From Balanoglossus misakiensis (taxonomy: Eukaryota > Hemichordata): a stretch of DNA of 64,000 nt. Where the stretch lies: positions 5,766,001-5,830,000 of the forward strand of contig CM082585.2 in NCBI GenBank assembly GCA_040954595.2, written 5' to 3'. Shown here one piece after another: positions 38,401 through 52,545 of this stretch (the first letter of the stretch is position 1; each line of letters opens with the position of its first letter). Under the pieces are notes generated by a model. The model made no database searches. It worked only from the letters and a program-made list of their open reading frames with translations, and was not told the origin of the DNA. The translations under genes were made by a program, and so were the position numbers.

Positions 38401-41400
38401 TTTGATGATTTTCATGAGCTATAACCCATGATTTTGTTGAAAAATCGACGAAATTTTGAGATTTCGCAAAGTCGAAAATGGTCAATTTTTGATGATTTTC
38501 ATGAGCTATAACCCATGATTTTGTTCAAAAATCGACGAATTTTTGAGATTTCGCAAAGTCGAAAAATGGTCATTTTTTGATGATTTTCATGAGCTATAAC
38601 CCATGATTTTTTCCAAAAATCGGCGAAATTTTGAGATTTCGCAAAGTCGAAAAATGGTATTTTTTTGATGATTTTCATGAGCTATAACCCATGATTTTGT
38701 TGAAAAATCGACGAAATTTTGAGATTTCGCAAAGTCGAAAAATGGTCATTTTTTGATGATTTTCATGAGCTATAACCCATGATTTTTTTCAAAAATCGAC
38801 GAAATTTTGAGATTTCGCAAAGTCGAAAAATTGACATTTTTTGATGATTTTCATGAGCTATAACCCATGATTTTTTTCAAAAATCGACGAAATTTTGAGA
38901 TTTCGCAAAGTCGAAAAATTGTCATTTTTTGATGATTTTCATGAGCTATAACCCATGATTTTTTCCAAAAATCGGCGAAATTTTGAGATTTCGCAAAGTC
39001 GAAAAATGGTCATTTTTTGATGATTTTCATGAGCTATAACCCATGATTTTGTGCAAAAGTCGACGAAATTTTGAGATTTCGCAAAGTCGAAAAATGGTCA
39101 TTTTTTGATGATTTTCATGAGCTATAACCCATGATTTTGTTGAAAAATCGACGAAATTTTGAGATTTCGTAAAGTCGAAAAATAGTCATTTTTTGATGAT
39201 TTTCATGAGCTATAACCCATGATTTTTTTCAAAAATCGACGAAATTTTGAGATTTCGCAAAGTCGAAAAATGGTCGTTTTTTGATGATTTTCATGAGCTA
39301 TAACCCATGATTTTGTTCAAAAATCGACGAAATTTTGAGATTTCGCAAAGTTGAAAATGGTCAATTTTTGATGATTTTCATGAGCTATAACCCATGATTT
39401 TGTTCAAAAATCGACGAATTTTTGAGATTTCGCAAAGTCGAAAAATGGTCATTTTTTGATGATTTTCATGAGCTATAACCCATGATTTTTTTCAAAAATC
39501 GACGATATTTTGAGATTTCGCAAAGTCGAAAAATTGTCATTTTTTGATGATTTTCATGAGCTATAACCCATGATTTTTTCCAAAAATCGGCGAAATTTTG
39601 AGATTTCGCAAAGTCGAAAAATGGTCATTTTTTGATGATTTTCATGAGCTATAACCCATGATTTTGTTCAAAAGTCGACGAAATTTTGAGATTTCGCAAA
39701 GTCGAAAAATGGTATTTTTTTGATGATTTTCATGAGCTATAACCCATGATTTTGTTGAAAAATCGACGAAATTTTGAGATTTCGCAAAGTCGAAAAATGG
39801 TCATTTTTTGATGATTTTCATGAGCTATAACCCATGATTTTTTTCAAAAATCGACGAAATTTTGAGATTTCGCAAAGTTTAAAAATTGACATTTTTTGAT
39901 GATTTTCATGAGCTATAACCCATGATTTTTTTCAAAAATCGACGAAATTTTGAGATTTCGCAAAGTCGAAAAATTGTCATTTTTTGATGATTTTCATGAG
40001 CTATAACCCATGATTTTTTCCAAAATCGGCGAAATTTTGAGATTTCGCAAAGTCGAAAAATGGTCATTTTTTGATGATTTTCATGAGCTATAACCCATGA
40101 TTTTGTGCAAAAATCGACGAAATTTTGAGATTTCGCAAAGTCGAAAAATGGTCATTTTTTGATGATTTTCATGAGCTATAACCCATGATTTTGTTGAAAA
40201 ATCGACGAAATTTTGAGATTTCGCAAAGTCGAAAATGGTCAATTTTTGATGATTTTCATGAGCTATAACCCATGATTTTGTTCAAAAATCGACGAATTTT
40301 TGAGATTTCGCAAAGTCGAAAAATGGTCATTTTTTGATGATTTTCATGAGCTATAACCCATGATTTTTTTCAAAAATCGACGATATTTTGAGATTTCGCA
40401 AAGTCGCAAAATTGTCATTTTTTGATGATTTTCATGAGCTATAACCCATGATTTTTTTCAAAAATCGACGAAATTTTGAGATTTCGCAAAGTCGAAAAAT
40501 TGTCATTTTTTGATGATTTTCATGAGCTATAACCCATGATTTTTTCCAAAAATCGGCGAAATTTTGAGATTTCGCAAAGTCGAAAAATGGTCATTTTTTG
40601 ATGATTTTCATGAGCTATAACCCATGATTTTGTTCAAAAGTCGACGAAATTTTGAGATTTCGCAAAGTCGAAAAATGGTATTTTTTTGATGATTTTCATG
40701 AGCTATAACCCATGATTTTGTTGAAAAATCGACGAAATTTTGAGATTTCGCAAAGTCGAAAAATGGTCATTTTTTGATGATTTTCATGAGCTATAACCCA
40801 TGATTTTTTTCAAAAATCGACGAAATTTTGAGATTTCGCAAAGTTTAAAAATTGACATTTTTTGATGATTTTCATGAGCTATAACCCATGATTTTTTTCA
40901 AAAATCGACGAAATTTTGAGATTTCGCAAAGTCGAAAAATTGTCATTTTTTGATGATTTTCATGAGCTATAACCCATGATTTTTTCCAAAAATCGGCGAA
41001 ATTTTGAGATTTCGCAAAGTCGAAAAATGGTCATTTTTTGATGATTTTCATGAGCTATAACCCATGATTTTGTGCAAAAGTCGACGAAATTTTGAGATTT
41101 CGCAAAGTCGAAAAATGGTCATTTTTTGATGATTTTCATGAGCTATAACCCATGATTTTGTTGAAAAATCGACGAAATTTTGAGATTTCGTAAAGTCGAA
41201 AAATGGTCATTTTTTGATGATTTTCATGAGCTATAACCCATGATTTTTTTCAAAAATCGACGAAATTTTGAGATTTCGCAAAGTCGAAAAATGGTCGTTT
41301 TTTGATGATTTTCATGAGCTATAACCCATGATTTTGTTCAAAAATCGACGAAATTTTGAGATTTCGCAAAGTCGAAAATGGTCAATTTTTGATGATTTTC

Positions 41401-44400
41401 ATGAGCTATAACCCATGATTTTGTTCAAAAATCGACGAATTTTTGAGATTTCGCAAAGTCGAAAAATGGTCATTTTTTGATGATTTTCATGAGCTATAAC
41501 CCATGATTTTTTCCAAAAATCGGCGAAATTTTGAGATTTCGCAAAGTCGAAAAATGGTCATTTTTTGATGATTTTCATGAGCTATAACCCATGATTTTGT
41601 TCAAAAGTCGACGAAATTTTGAGATTTCGCAAAGTCGAAAAATGGTATTTTTTTGATGATTTTCATGAGCTATAACCCATGATTTTGTTGAAAAATCGAC
41701 GAAATTTTGAGATTTCGCAAAGTCGAAAAATGGTCATTTTTTGATGATTTTCATGAGCTATAACCCATGATTTTTTTCAAAAATCGACGAAATTTTGAGA
41801 TTTCGCAAAGTCGCAAAATTGTCATTTTTTGATGATTTTCATGAGCTATAACCCATGATTTTTTTCAAAAATCGACGAAATTTTTAGATTTCGCAAAGTC
41901 GAAAAATTGTCATTTTTTGATGATTTTCATGAGCTATAACCCATGATTTTTTCCAAAAATCGGCGAAATTTTGAGATTTCGCAAAGTCGAAAAATGGTCA
42001 TTTTTTGATGATTTTCATGATCTATAACCCATGATTTTGTTCAAAAGTCGACGAAATTTTGAGATTTCGCAAAGTCGAAAAATGGTATTTTTTTGATGAT
42101 TTTCATGAGCTATAACCCATGATTTTGTTGAAAAATCGACGAAATTTTGAGATTTCGCAAAGTCGAAAAATGGTCATTTTTTGATGATTTTCATGAGCTA
42201 TAACCCATGATTTTTTTCAAAAATCGACGAAATTTTGAGATTTCGCAAAGTCGAAAAATTGACATTTTTTGATGATTTTCATGAGCTATAACCCATGATT
42301 TTTTTCAAAAATCGACGAAATTTTGAGATTTCGCAAAGTCGAAAAATTGTCATTTTTTGATGATTTTCATGAGCTATAACCCATGGTTTTTTCCAAAAAT
42401 CGGCGAAATTTTGAGATTTCGCAAAGTCGAAAAATGTTCATTTTTTGATGATTTTCATGAGCTATAACCCATGATTTTGTTCAAAATTCGACGAAATTTT
42501 GAGATTTCGCAAAGTCGAAAAATGGTCATTTTTTGATGATTTTCATGAGCTATAACCCATGATTTTGTTCCAAAATCGACAAAATGTTGAGATTTCGCAA
42601 AATCGAAAAATGGTCATTTTTTGATGATTTTCATGAGCTATAACCCATGATTTTGTTCAAAAATCGACGAAATTTTGAGATTTCGCAAAGTCGAAAAATG
42701 GTCAATTTTGATGATTTTCATGAGCTATAACCCATGATTTTGTTCAAAAGTCGACGAAATTTTCAGATTTCGCAAAGTCGAAAAATGGTCATTTTTGATG
42801 ATTTTCATGAGCTATAACCCATGATTTTGTTCAAAATTCGACGAAATTTTGAGATTTCGCAAAGTCGAAAATGGTCAATTTTTGATGATTTTCATGAGCT
42901 ATAACCCATGATTTTGTTCAAAAATCGACGAAATTTTGAGATTTCGCAAAGTCGAAAAATGATCAATTTTTGATGATTTTCATGAGCTATAACCCATGAT
43001 TTTGTTCAAAAATCGACAAATTTTTGAGATTTCGCAAAGTCGAAAAATGGTCATTTTTTGATGATTTTCATGAGCTATAACCCATGATTTTGTTCAAAAA
43101 TCGACAAATTTTTGAGATTTCGCAAAGTCGAAAAATGGTCATTTTTTGATGATTTTCATGAGCTATAACCCATGATTTTGTTCAAAAATCGACGAATTTT
43201 TGAGATTTCGCAAAGTCGAAAAATGGTCATTTTTTGATGATTTTCATGAGCTATAACCCATGATTTTTTTCAAAAATCGACGAAATTTTGAGATTTCGCA
43301 AAGTCGCAAAATTGTCATTTTTTGATGATTTTCATGAGCTATAACCCATGATTTTTTTCAAAAATCGACGAAATTTTGAGATTTCGCAAAGTCGAAAAAT
43401 TGTCATTTTTTGATGATTTTCATGAGCTATAACCCATGATTTTTTCCAAAAATCGGCGAAATTTTGAGATTTCGCAAAGTCGAAAAATGATCAATTTTTG
43501 ATGATTTTCATGAGCTATAACCCATGATTTTGTTCAAAAATCGACAAATTTTTGAGATATCGCAAAGTCGAAAAATGGTCATTTTTTGATGATTTTCATG
43601 AGCTATAACCCATGATTTTTTTCAAAAATCGACGAAATTTTGAGATTTCGCAAAGTCGAAAAATGGTCATTTTTTGATGATTTTCATGAGCTATAACCCA
43701 TGATTTTGTTCAAAAGTCGACGAAATTTTGAGATTTCGCAAAGTCGAAAAATGGTCATTTTTGATGATTTTCATGAGCTATAAACCATGATTTTGTTAAA
43801 GAAGTCGACGAAATTTTGAGATTTCGCAAAGTCGAAAAATGGTCATTTTTTGATGATTTTCATGAGCTATAACCCATGATTTTGTTAAAGAAGTCGACGA
43901 AATTTTCAGATTTCGCAAAGTCGAAAAATGGTCATTTTTTGATGATTTTCATGAGCTATAACCCATGATTTTTTTCAAAAATCGACGAAATTTTGAGATT
44001 TCGCAAAGTCGAAAAATGGTCAATTTTTGATGATTTTCATGAGCTATAACCCATGATTTTTTTCAAAATTTGACGAAATTTTGAGATTTCGCAAAGTCGA
44101 AAAATGGTCATTTTTGATGATTTTCATGAGCTATAACCCATGATTTTGTTCAAAAATCGACGAAATTTTGAGATTTCGCAAAGTCGAAAATGGTCAATTT
44201 TTGATGATTTTCATGAGCTATAACCCATGATTTTGTTCAAAAATCGACGAAATTATGAGATTTCGCAAAGTCGAAAAATGATCAATTTTTGATGATTTTC
44301 ATGAGCTATAACCCATGATTTTGTTCAAAAATCGACAAATTTTTGAGATTTCGCAAAGTCGAAAAATGGTCATTTTTTGATGATTTTCATGAGCTATAAC

Positions 44401-45170
44401 CCATGATTTTGTTCAAAAATCGACAAATTTTTGAGATTTCGCAAAGTCGAAAAATGGTCATTTTTTGATGATTTTCATGAGCTATAACCCATGATTTTTT
44501 TCAAAAATCGACGAAATTTTGAGATTTCGCAACGTCGAAAAATGGTCAATTTTTGATGATTTTCATGAGCTATAACCCATGATTTTTTTCAAAATTTGAC
44601 GAAATTTTGAGATTTCGCAAAGTCGAAAAATGGTCAATTTTTGATGATTTTCATGAGCTATAACCCATGATTTTTTTCAAAAATCGACGAAATTTTGAGA
44701 TTTCGCAAAGTCGAAAAATGGTCAATTTTTTATGATTTTCATGAGCTATAACCCATGATTTTTTTCAAAAATCGACGAAATTTTGAGATTTCGCAAAGTC
44801 GAAAAATGGTCAATTTTTGATGATTTTCATGAGCTATAACCCATGATTTTTTTCAAAAATCGACGAAATTTTGAGATTTCGCAAAGTCGAAAAATGGTCA
44901 ATTTTTGATGATTTTCATGAGCTATAACCCATGATTTTTTTCAAAAATCGACGAAATTTTGAGATTTCGCAAAGTCGAAAAATGGTCAATTTTTGATGAT
45001 TTTCATGAGCTATAACCCATGATTTTTTTCAAAAATCGACGAAATTTTGAGATTTCGCAAAGTCGAAAAATGGTCATTTTTTGATGATTTTCATGAGCTA
45101 TAACCCATGATTTGTTTCAAAAATCGACGAAATTTTGAGATTTCGCAAAGTTTAAAAATGGTCATTTTTT

Positions 45171-46664
45171 GATAATTTTCATGAGCTATAACCCATGATT
45201 TTTTTCAAAAATCGACGAAATTTTGAGATTTCGCAAAGTCGAAAAATGGTCATTTTTGATGATTTTCATGAGCTATAACCCATGATTTTGTTAAAGAAGT
45301 CGACGAAATTTTGAGATTTCGCAAAGTCGAAAAATGGTCATTTTTGATTATTTTCATGAGCTATAACCCATGATTTTTTTCAAAAATCTACGAAATGTTG
45401 AGATTTCGCAAAGTCGAAAAATGGTCAATTTTTGATGATTTTCATGAGCTATAACCCATGATTTTTTTCAAAAATCGACGAAATTTTGAGATTTCGCAAA
45501 GTCGAAAAATGGTCAATTTTTGATGATTTTCATGAGCTATAACCCATGATTTTTTTCAAAAATCGACGAAATTTTGAGATTTCGCAAAGTCGAAAAATGG
45601 TCATTTTTTGATGATTTTCATGAGCTATAACCCATGATTTGTTTCAAAAATCGACGAAATTTTGAGATTTCGCAAAGTTTAAAAATGGTCATTTTTTGAT
45701 AATTTTCATGAGCTATAACCCATGATTTTTTTCAAAAATCGACGAAATTTTGAGATTTCGCAAAGTCGAAAAATGGTCATTTTTGATGATTTTCATGAGC
45801 TATAACCCATGATTTTGTTAAAGAAGTCGACGAAATTTTGAGATTTCGCAAAGTCGAAAAATGGTCATTTTTGATTATTTTCATGAGCTATAACCCATGA
45901 TTTTTTTCAAAAATCTACGAAATGTTGAGATTTCGCAAAGTCGAAAAATGGTCAATTTTTGATGATTTTCATGAGCTATAACCCATGATTTTTTTCAAAA
46001 ATCGACGAAATTTTGAGATTTCGCAAAGTCGAAAAATGGTCAATTTTTGATGATTTTCATGAGCTATAACCCATGATTTGTTTCAAAAATCGACGAAATT
46101 TTGAGATTTCGCAAAGTCGAAAAATGGTCAATTTTTGATGATTTTCATGAGCTATAACCCATGATTTTTTTCAAAAATCGACGAAATTTTGAGATTTCGC
46201 AAAGTCGAAAAATGGTCATTTTTGATGATTTTCATGAGCTATAACCCATGATTTTGTTAAAGAAGTCGACGAAATTTTGAGATTTCGCAAAGTCGAAAAA
46301 TGGTCATTTTTGATTATTTTCATGAGCTATAACCCATGATTTTTTTCAAAAATCTACGAAATGTTGAGATTTCGCAAAGTCGAAAAATGGTCAATTTTTG
46401 ATGATTTTCATGAGCTATAACCCATGATTTTTTTCAAAAATCGACGAAATTTTGAGATTTCGCAAAGTCGAAAAATGGTCAATTTTTGATGATTTTCATG
46501 AGCTATAACCCATGATTTTTTTCAAAAATCGACGAAATTTTGAGATTTCGCAAAGTCGAAAAATGGTCATTTTTTGATGATTTTCATGAGCTATAACCCA
46601 TGATTTGTTTCAAAAATCGACGAAATTTTGAGATTTCGCAAAGTTTAAAAATGGTCATTTTTTG
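45171..46664. repeat. Marked higher-order repeat interval in the distal satellite
   Basis: The rare variant TTTGATAATTTTCATGAG recurs at 45171, 45698 and 46664, spacings of 527 and 966 bp, about 6 and 11 monomers. It travels with GATTTGTTTC and GTTAAAGAAGTCGAC variants in fixed order, so groups of monomers have been copied as units. Confidence 0.8.
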
Positions 46665-48580
46665 ATAATTTTCATGAGCTATAACCCATGATTTTTTTCA
46701 AAAATCGACGAAATTTTGAGATTTCGCAAAGTCGAAAAATGGTCATTTTTGATGATTTTCATGAGCTATAACCCATGATTTTGTTAAAGAAGTCGACGAA
46801 ATTTTGAGATTTCGCAAATTCGAAAAATGGTCATTTTTGATTATTTTCATGAGCTATAACCCATGATTTTTTTCAAAAATCTACGAAATGTTGAGATTTC
46901 GCAAAGTCGAAAAATGGTCAATTTTTGATGATTTTCATGAGCTATAACCCATGATTTTTTTCAAAAATCGACGAAATTTTGAGATTTCGCAAAGTCGAAA
47001 AATGGTCAATTTTTGATGATTTTCATGAGCTATAACCCATGATTTTTTTCAAAAATCGACGAAATTTTGAGATTTCGCAAAGTCGAAAAATGGTCAATTT
47101 TTGATGATTTTCATGAGCTATAACCCATGATTTTTTTCAAAAATCGACGAAATTTTGAGATTTCGCAAAGTCGAAAAATGGTCAATTTTTGATGATTTTC
47201 ATGAGCTATAACCCATGATTTTTTTCAAAAATCGACGAAATTTTGAGATTTCGCAAAGTCGAAAAATGGTCATTTTTGATGATTTTCATGAGCTATAACC
47301 CATGATTTTGTTAAAGAAGTCGACGAAATTTTGAGATTTCGCAAAGTCGAAAAATGGTCATTTTTTGATGATTTTCATGAGCTATAACCCATGATTTTTT
47401 TCAAAAATCGACGAAATTTTGAGATTTCGCAAAGTCGAAAAATGGTCATTTTTGATGATTTTCATGAGCTATAACCCATGATTTTGTTAAAGAAGTCGAC
47501 GAAATTTTGAGATTTCGCAAAGTCGAAAAATGGTCATTTTTTGATGATTTTCATGAGCTATAACCCATGATTTTGTTCAAAAGTCGACGAAATGTTGAGA
47601 TTTCGCAAAGTCGAAAAATGGTCATTTTTGATGATTTTCATGAGCTATAACCCATGATTTTTTTCAAAATTTGACGAAATTTTGAGATTTCGCAAAGTCG
47701 AAAAATGGTCAATTTTTGATGATTTTCATGAGCTATAACCCATGATTTTGTTCAAAAATCGACGAAATTTTGAGATTTCGCAAAGTCGAAAAATGGTCAA
47801 TTTTTGATGATTTTCATGAGCTATAACCCATGATTTTTTTCAAAAATCGACGAAATTTTGAGATTTCGCAAAGTCGAAAAATGGTCATTTTTTGATGATT
47901 TTCATGAGCTATAACCCATGATTTTTTTCAAAAATCGACGAAATTTTGAGATTTCGCAAAGTCGAAAAATGGTCATTTTTTGATGATTTTCATGGGCTAT
48001 AACCCATGATTTTTTTCAAAAATCGACGAAATGTTGAGATTTCGCAAAGTCGAAAAATGGTCAATTTTTGATGATTTTCATGAGCTATAACCCATGATTT
48101 TTTTCAAAAATCGACGAAATTTTGAGATTTCGCAAAGTCGAAAAATGGTCAATTTTTGATGATTTTCATGAGCTATAACCCATGATTTTTTTCAAAAATC
48201 GACGAAATTTTGAGATTTCGCAAAGTCGAAAAATGGTCATTTTTTGATGATTTTCATGAGCTATAACCCATGATTTTTTTCAAAAATCGACGAAATTTTG
48301 AGATTTCGCAAAGTCGAAAAATGGTCATTTTTTGATGATTTTCATGAGCTATAACCCATGATTTTTTTCAAAAATCGACGAAATTTTGAGATTTCGCAAA
48401 GTCGAAAAATGGTCATTTTTGATGATTTTCATGAGCTATAACCCATGATTTTGTTAAAGAAGTCGACGAAATTTTGAGATTTCGCAAAGTCGAAAAATGG
48501 TCATTTTTGATTATTTTCATGAGCTATAACCCATGATTTTTTTCAAAAATCTACGAAATGTTGAGATTTCGCAAAGTCGA

Positions 48581-49461
48581 AAAATTGTCAATTTTTGATG
48601 ATTTTCATGAGCTATAACCCATGATTTTGTTAAAGAAGTCGACGAAATTTTCAGATTTCGCAAAGTCGAAAAATGGTCATTTTTTGATGATTTTCATGAG
48701 CTATAACCCATGATTTTTTTCAAAAATCGACGAAATTTTGAGATTTCGCAAAGTCGAAAAATGGTCAATTTTTGATGATTTTCATGAGCTATAACCCATG
48801 ATTTTTTTCAAAAATCGACGAAATTTTGAGATTTCGCAAAGTCGAAAAATGGTCAATTTTTGATGATTTTCATGAGCTATAACCCATGATTTTTTTCAAA
48901 AATCGACGAAATTTTGAGATTTCGCAAAGTCGAAAAATGGTCAATTTTTGATGATTTTCATGAGCTATAACCCATGATTTTTTTCAAAAATCGACGAAAT
49001 TTTGAGATTTCGCAAAGTCGAAAAATGGTCAATTTTTGATGATTTTCATGAGCTATAACCCATGATTTTTTTCAAAAATCGACGAAATTTTGAGATTTCG
49101 CAAAGTCGAAAAATGGTCATTTTTTGATGATTTTCATGAGCTATAACCCATGATTTTTTTCAAAAATCGACGAAATTTTGAGATTTCGCAAAGTCGAAAA
49201 ATGGTCATTTTTTGATGATTTTCATGAGCTATAACCCATGATTTTTTTCAAAAATCGACGAAATTTTGAGATTTCGCAAAGTCGAAAAATGGTCATTTTT
49301 GATGATTTTCATGAGCTATAACCCATGATTTTGTTAAAGAAGTCGACGAAATTTTGAGATTTCGCAAAGTCGAAAAATGGTCATTTTTGATTATTTTCAT
49401 GAGCTATAACCCATGATTTTTTTCAAAAATCTACGAAATGTTGAGATTTCGCAAAGTCGAA
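48581..49461. repeat. 880 bp higher-order repeat unit (10 monomers)
   Basis: The rare junction AAAATTGTCAATTTTTGATG occurs at 48581 and again at 49461, with the same sequence of neighbouring variants, a ten-monomer unit. Confidence 0.8.
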
Positions 49462-50300
49462 AAATTGTCAATTTTTGATGATTTTCATGAGCTATAACCC
49501 ATGATTTTGTTAAAGAAGTCGACGAAATTTTCAGATTTCGCAAAGTCGAAAAATGGTCATTTTTTGATGATTTTCATGAGCTATAACCCATGATTTTTTT
49601 CAAAAATCGACGAAATTTTGAGATTTCGCAAAGTCGAAAAATGGTCAATTTTTGATGATTTTCATGAGCTATAACCCATGATTTTTTTCAAAAATCGACG
49701 AAATTTTGAGATTTCGCAAAGTCGAAAAATGGTCAATTTTTGATGATTTTCATGAGCTATAACCCATGATTTTTTTCAAAAATCGACGAAATTTTGAGAT
49801 TTCGCAAAGTCGAAAAATGGTCAATTTTTGATGATTTTCATGAGCTATAACCCATGATTTTTTTCAAAAATCGACGAAATTTTGAGATTTCGCAAAGTCG
49901 AAAAATGGTCATTTTTTGATGATTTTCATGAGCTATAACCCATGATTTGTTTCAAAAATCGACGAAATTTTGAGATTTCGCAAAGTCGAAAAATGGTCAT
50001 TTTTTGATGATTTTCATGAGCTATAACCCATGATTTTTTTCAAAAATCGACGAAATTTTGAGATTTCGCAAAGTCGAAAAATGGTCATTTTTGATGATTT
50101 TCATGAGCTATAACCCATGATTTTGTTAAAGAAGTCGACGAAATTTTGAGATTTCGCAAAGTCGAAAAATGGTCATTTTTTGATGATTTTCATGAGCTAT
50201 AACCCATGATTTTGTTCAAAAGTCGACGAAATGTTGAGATTTCGCAAAGTCGAAAAATGGTCATTTTTGATGATTTTCATGAGCTATAACCCATGATTTT

Positions 50301-51706
50301 TTTCAAAATTTGACGAAATTTTGAGATTTCGCAAAGTCGAAAAATGGTCAATTTTTGATGATTTTCATGAGCTATAACCCATGATTTTTTTCAAAAATCG
50401 ACGAAATTTTGAGATTTCGCAAAGTCGAAAAATGGTCATTTTTTGATGATTTTCATGAGCTATAACCCATGATTTGTTTCAAAAATCGACGAAATTTTGA
50501 GATTTCGCAAAGTCGAAAAATGGTCATTTTTTGATGATTTTCATGGGCTATAACCCATGATTTTTTTCAAAAATCGACGAAATGTTGAGATTTCGCAAAG
50601 TCGAAAAATGGTCATTTTTTGATGATTTTCATGAGCTATAACCCATGATTTTTTTCAAAAATCGACGAAATTTTGAGATTTCGCAAAGTCGAAAAATGGT
50701 CATTTTTTGATGATTTTCATGAGCTATAACCCATGATTTTTTTCAAAAATCGACGAAATTTTGAGATTTCGCAAAGTCGAAAAATGGTCATTTTTGATGA
50801 TTTTCATGAGCTATAACCCATGATTTTGTTAAAGAAGTCGACGAAATTTTGAGATTTCGCAAAGTCGAAAAATGGTCATTTTTTGATGATTTTCATGAGC
50901 TATAACCCATGATTTTGTTCAAAAGTCGACGAAATGTTGAGATTTCGCAAAGTCGAAAAATGGTCATTTTTGATGATTTTCATGAGCTATAACCCATGAT
51001 TTTTTTCAAAATTTGACGAAATTTTGAGATTTCGCAAAGTCGAAAAATGGTCAATTTTTGATGATTTTCATGAGCTATAACCCATGATTTTTTTCAAAAA
51101 TCGACGAAATTTTGAGATTTCGCAAAGTCGAAAAATGGTCATTTTTTGATGATTTTCATGAGCTATAACCCATGATTTGTTTCAAAAATCGACGAAATTT
51201 TGAGATTTCGCAAAGTCGAAAAATGGTCATTTTTTGATGATTTTCATGGGCTATAACCCATGATTTTTTTCAAAAATCGACGAAATGTTGAGATTTCGCA
51301 AAGTCGAAAAATGGTCATTTTTTGATGATTTTCATGAGCTATAACCCATGATTTTTTTCAAAAATCGACGAAATTTTGAGATTTCGCAAAGTCGAAAAAT
51401 GGTCATTTTTTGATGATTTTCATGAGCTATAACCCATGATTTTTTTCAAAAATCGACGAAATTTTGAGATTTCGCAAAGTCGAAAAATGGTCATTTTTGA
51501 TGATTTTCATGAGCTATAACCCATGATTTTGTTAAAGAAGTCGACGAAATTTTGAGATTTCGCAAAGTCGAAAAATGGTCATTTTTTGATGATTTTCATG
51601 AGCTATAACCCATGATTTTGTTCAAAAGTCGACGAAATGTTGAGATTTCGCAAAGTCGAAAAATGGTCATTTTTGATGATTTTCATGAGCTATAACCCAT
51701 GATTTT
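50301..51706. repeat. Two adjacent, apparently identical 703 bp higher-order repeats (8 monomers each)
   Basis: The variant TTTCAAAATTTGACG occurs at 50301, 51004 and 51707, exactly 703 bp apart. All monomer variants between them (GATTTGTTTC, CATGGGCTATAACCC, AAATGTTGAG, GTTAAAGAAGTCGAC, and so on) follow in the same order. I found no difference between the two blocks by eye. Confidence 0.85.
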
Positions 51707-52375
51707 TTTCAAAATTTGACGAAATTTTGAGATTTCGCAAAGTCGAAAAATGGTCAATTTTTGATGATTTTCATGAGCTATAACCCATGATTTTGTTCAA
51801 AAATCGACGAAATTTTGAGATTTCGCAAAGTCGAAAAATGGTCAATTTTTGATGATTTTCATGAGCTATAACCCATGATTTTTTTCAAAAATCGACGAAA
51901 TTTTGAGATTTCGCAAAGTCGAAAAATGGTCATTTTTTGATGATTTTCATGAGCTATAACCCATGATTTGTTTCAAAAATCGACGAAATTTTGAGATTTC
52001 GCAAAGTCGAAAAATGGTCATTTTTTGATGATTTTCATGGGCTATAACCCATGATTTTTTTCAAAAATCGACGAAATGTTGAGATTTCGCAAAGTCGAAA
52101 AATGGTCATTTTTGATGATTTTCATGAGCTATAACCCATGATTTTGTTCAAAAGTCGACGAAATGTTGAGATTTCGCAAAGTCGAAAAATGGTCATTTTT
52201 TGATGATTTTCATGAGCTATAACCCATGATTTTTTTCAAAAATCGACGAAATGTTGAGATTTCGCAAAGTCGAAAAATGGTCATTTTTTGATGATTTTCA
52301 TGAGCTATAACCCATGATTTTTTTCAAAAATCGACGAAATTTTGAGATTTCGAAAAGTCGAAAAATGGTCATTTT

Positions 52376-52545
52376 TGATGATTTTCATGAGCTATAACCC
52401 ATGATTTTTTATCAAATATGAAGAATTTTTGAAAATTTTCAAAGTCGAAAAATTGGCATTTTTGATGATTTTCATGAGCTATAACCCATGATTTTTTATC
52501 AAATATGAAGAATTTTTGAAAATTTTCGAAAAATTGGCATTTTTA
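52376..52545. repeat. Diverged terminal monomers of the satellite
   Basis: The last two units (period 87) keep GATTTTCATGAGCTATAACC but replace the hairpin half with ATCAAATATGAAGAATTTTTG. This variant was not seen inside the array and may be an older form at the array edge. Confidence 0.85.

Larger units (their letters stand above)
32853..52545. repeat. 88 bp tandem satellite array, about 222 monomers
   Basis: The whole block is one head-to-tail satellite with an 88 bp period (unit starts at 32853, 32941 and 33029, and so on); some monomers are 87 or 89 bp. The core TGATTTTCATGAGCTATAAC is almost invariant. Variation sits in the T/A tracts (GATTTTTTTC, GATTTTGTTC, GATTTTTTCC) and at the junction (GGTCATT, TTGTCATT, GGTATTT, GGTCAATT). 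There are no open frames, promoters or inserted elements. Each monomer holds three dyads: AAAAATG-GT-CATTTTT across the unit boundary, GATTTTT-TTC-AAAAATC, and TCGAC...GTCGA enclosing CGAAAT-TTTGAG-ATTTCG. The first unit (32853) and last units (after 52376) are diverged, as expected at array edges. Confidence 0.98.

Noticed and set aside
32853-52545. Regular 88 bp repeats that could recall a CRISPR-like array
   Set aside because: There are no spacers. The units are contiguous near-identical monomers in a eukaryotic genome, so it is a satellite.
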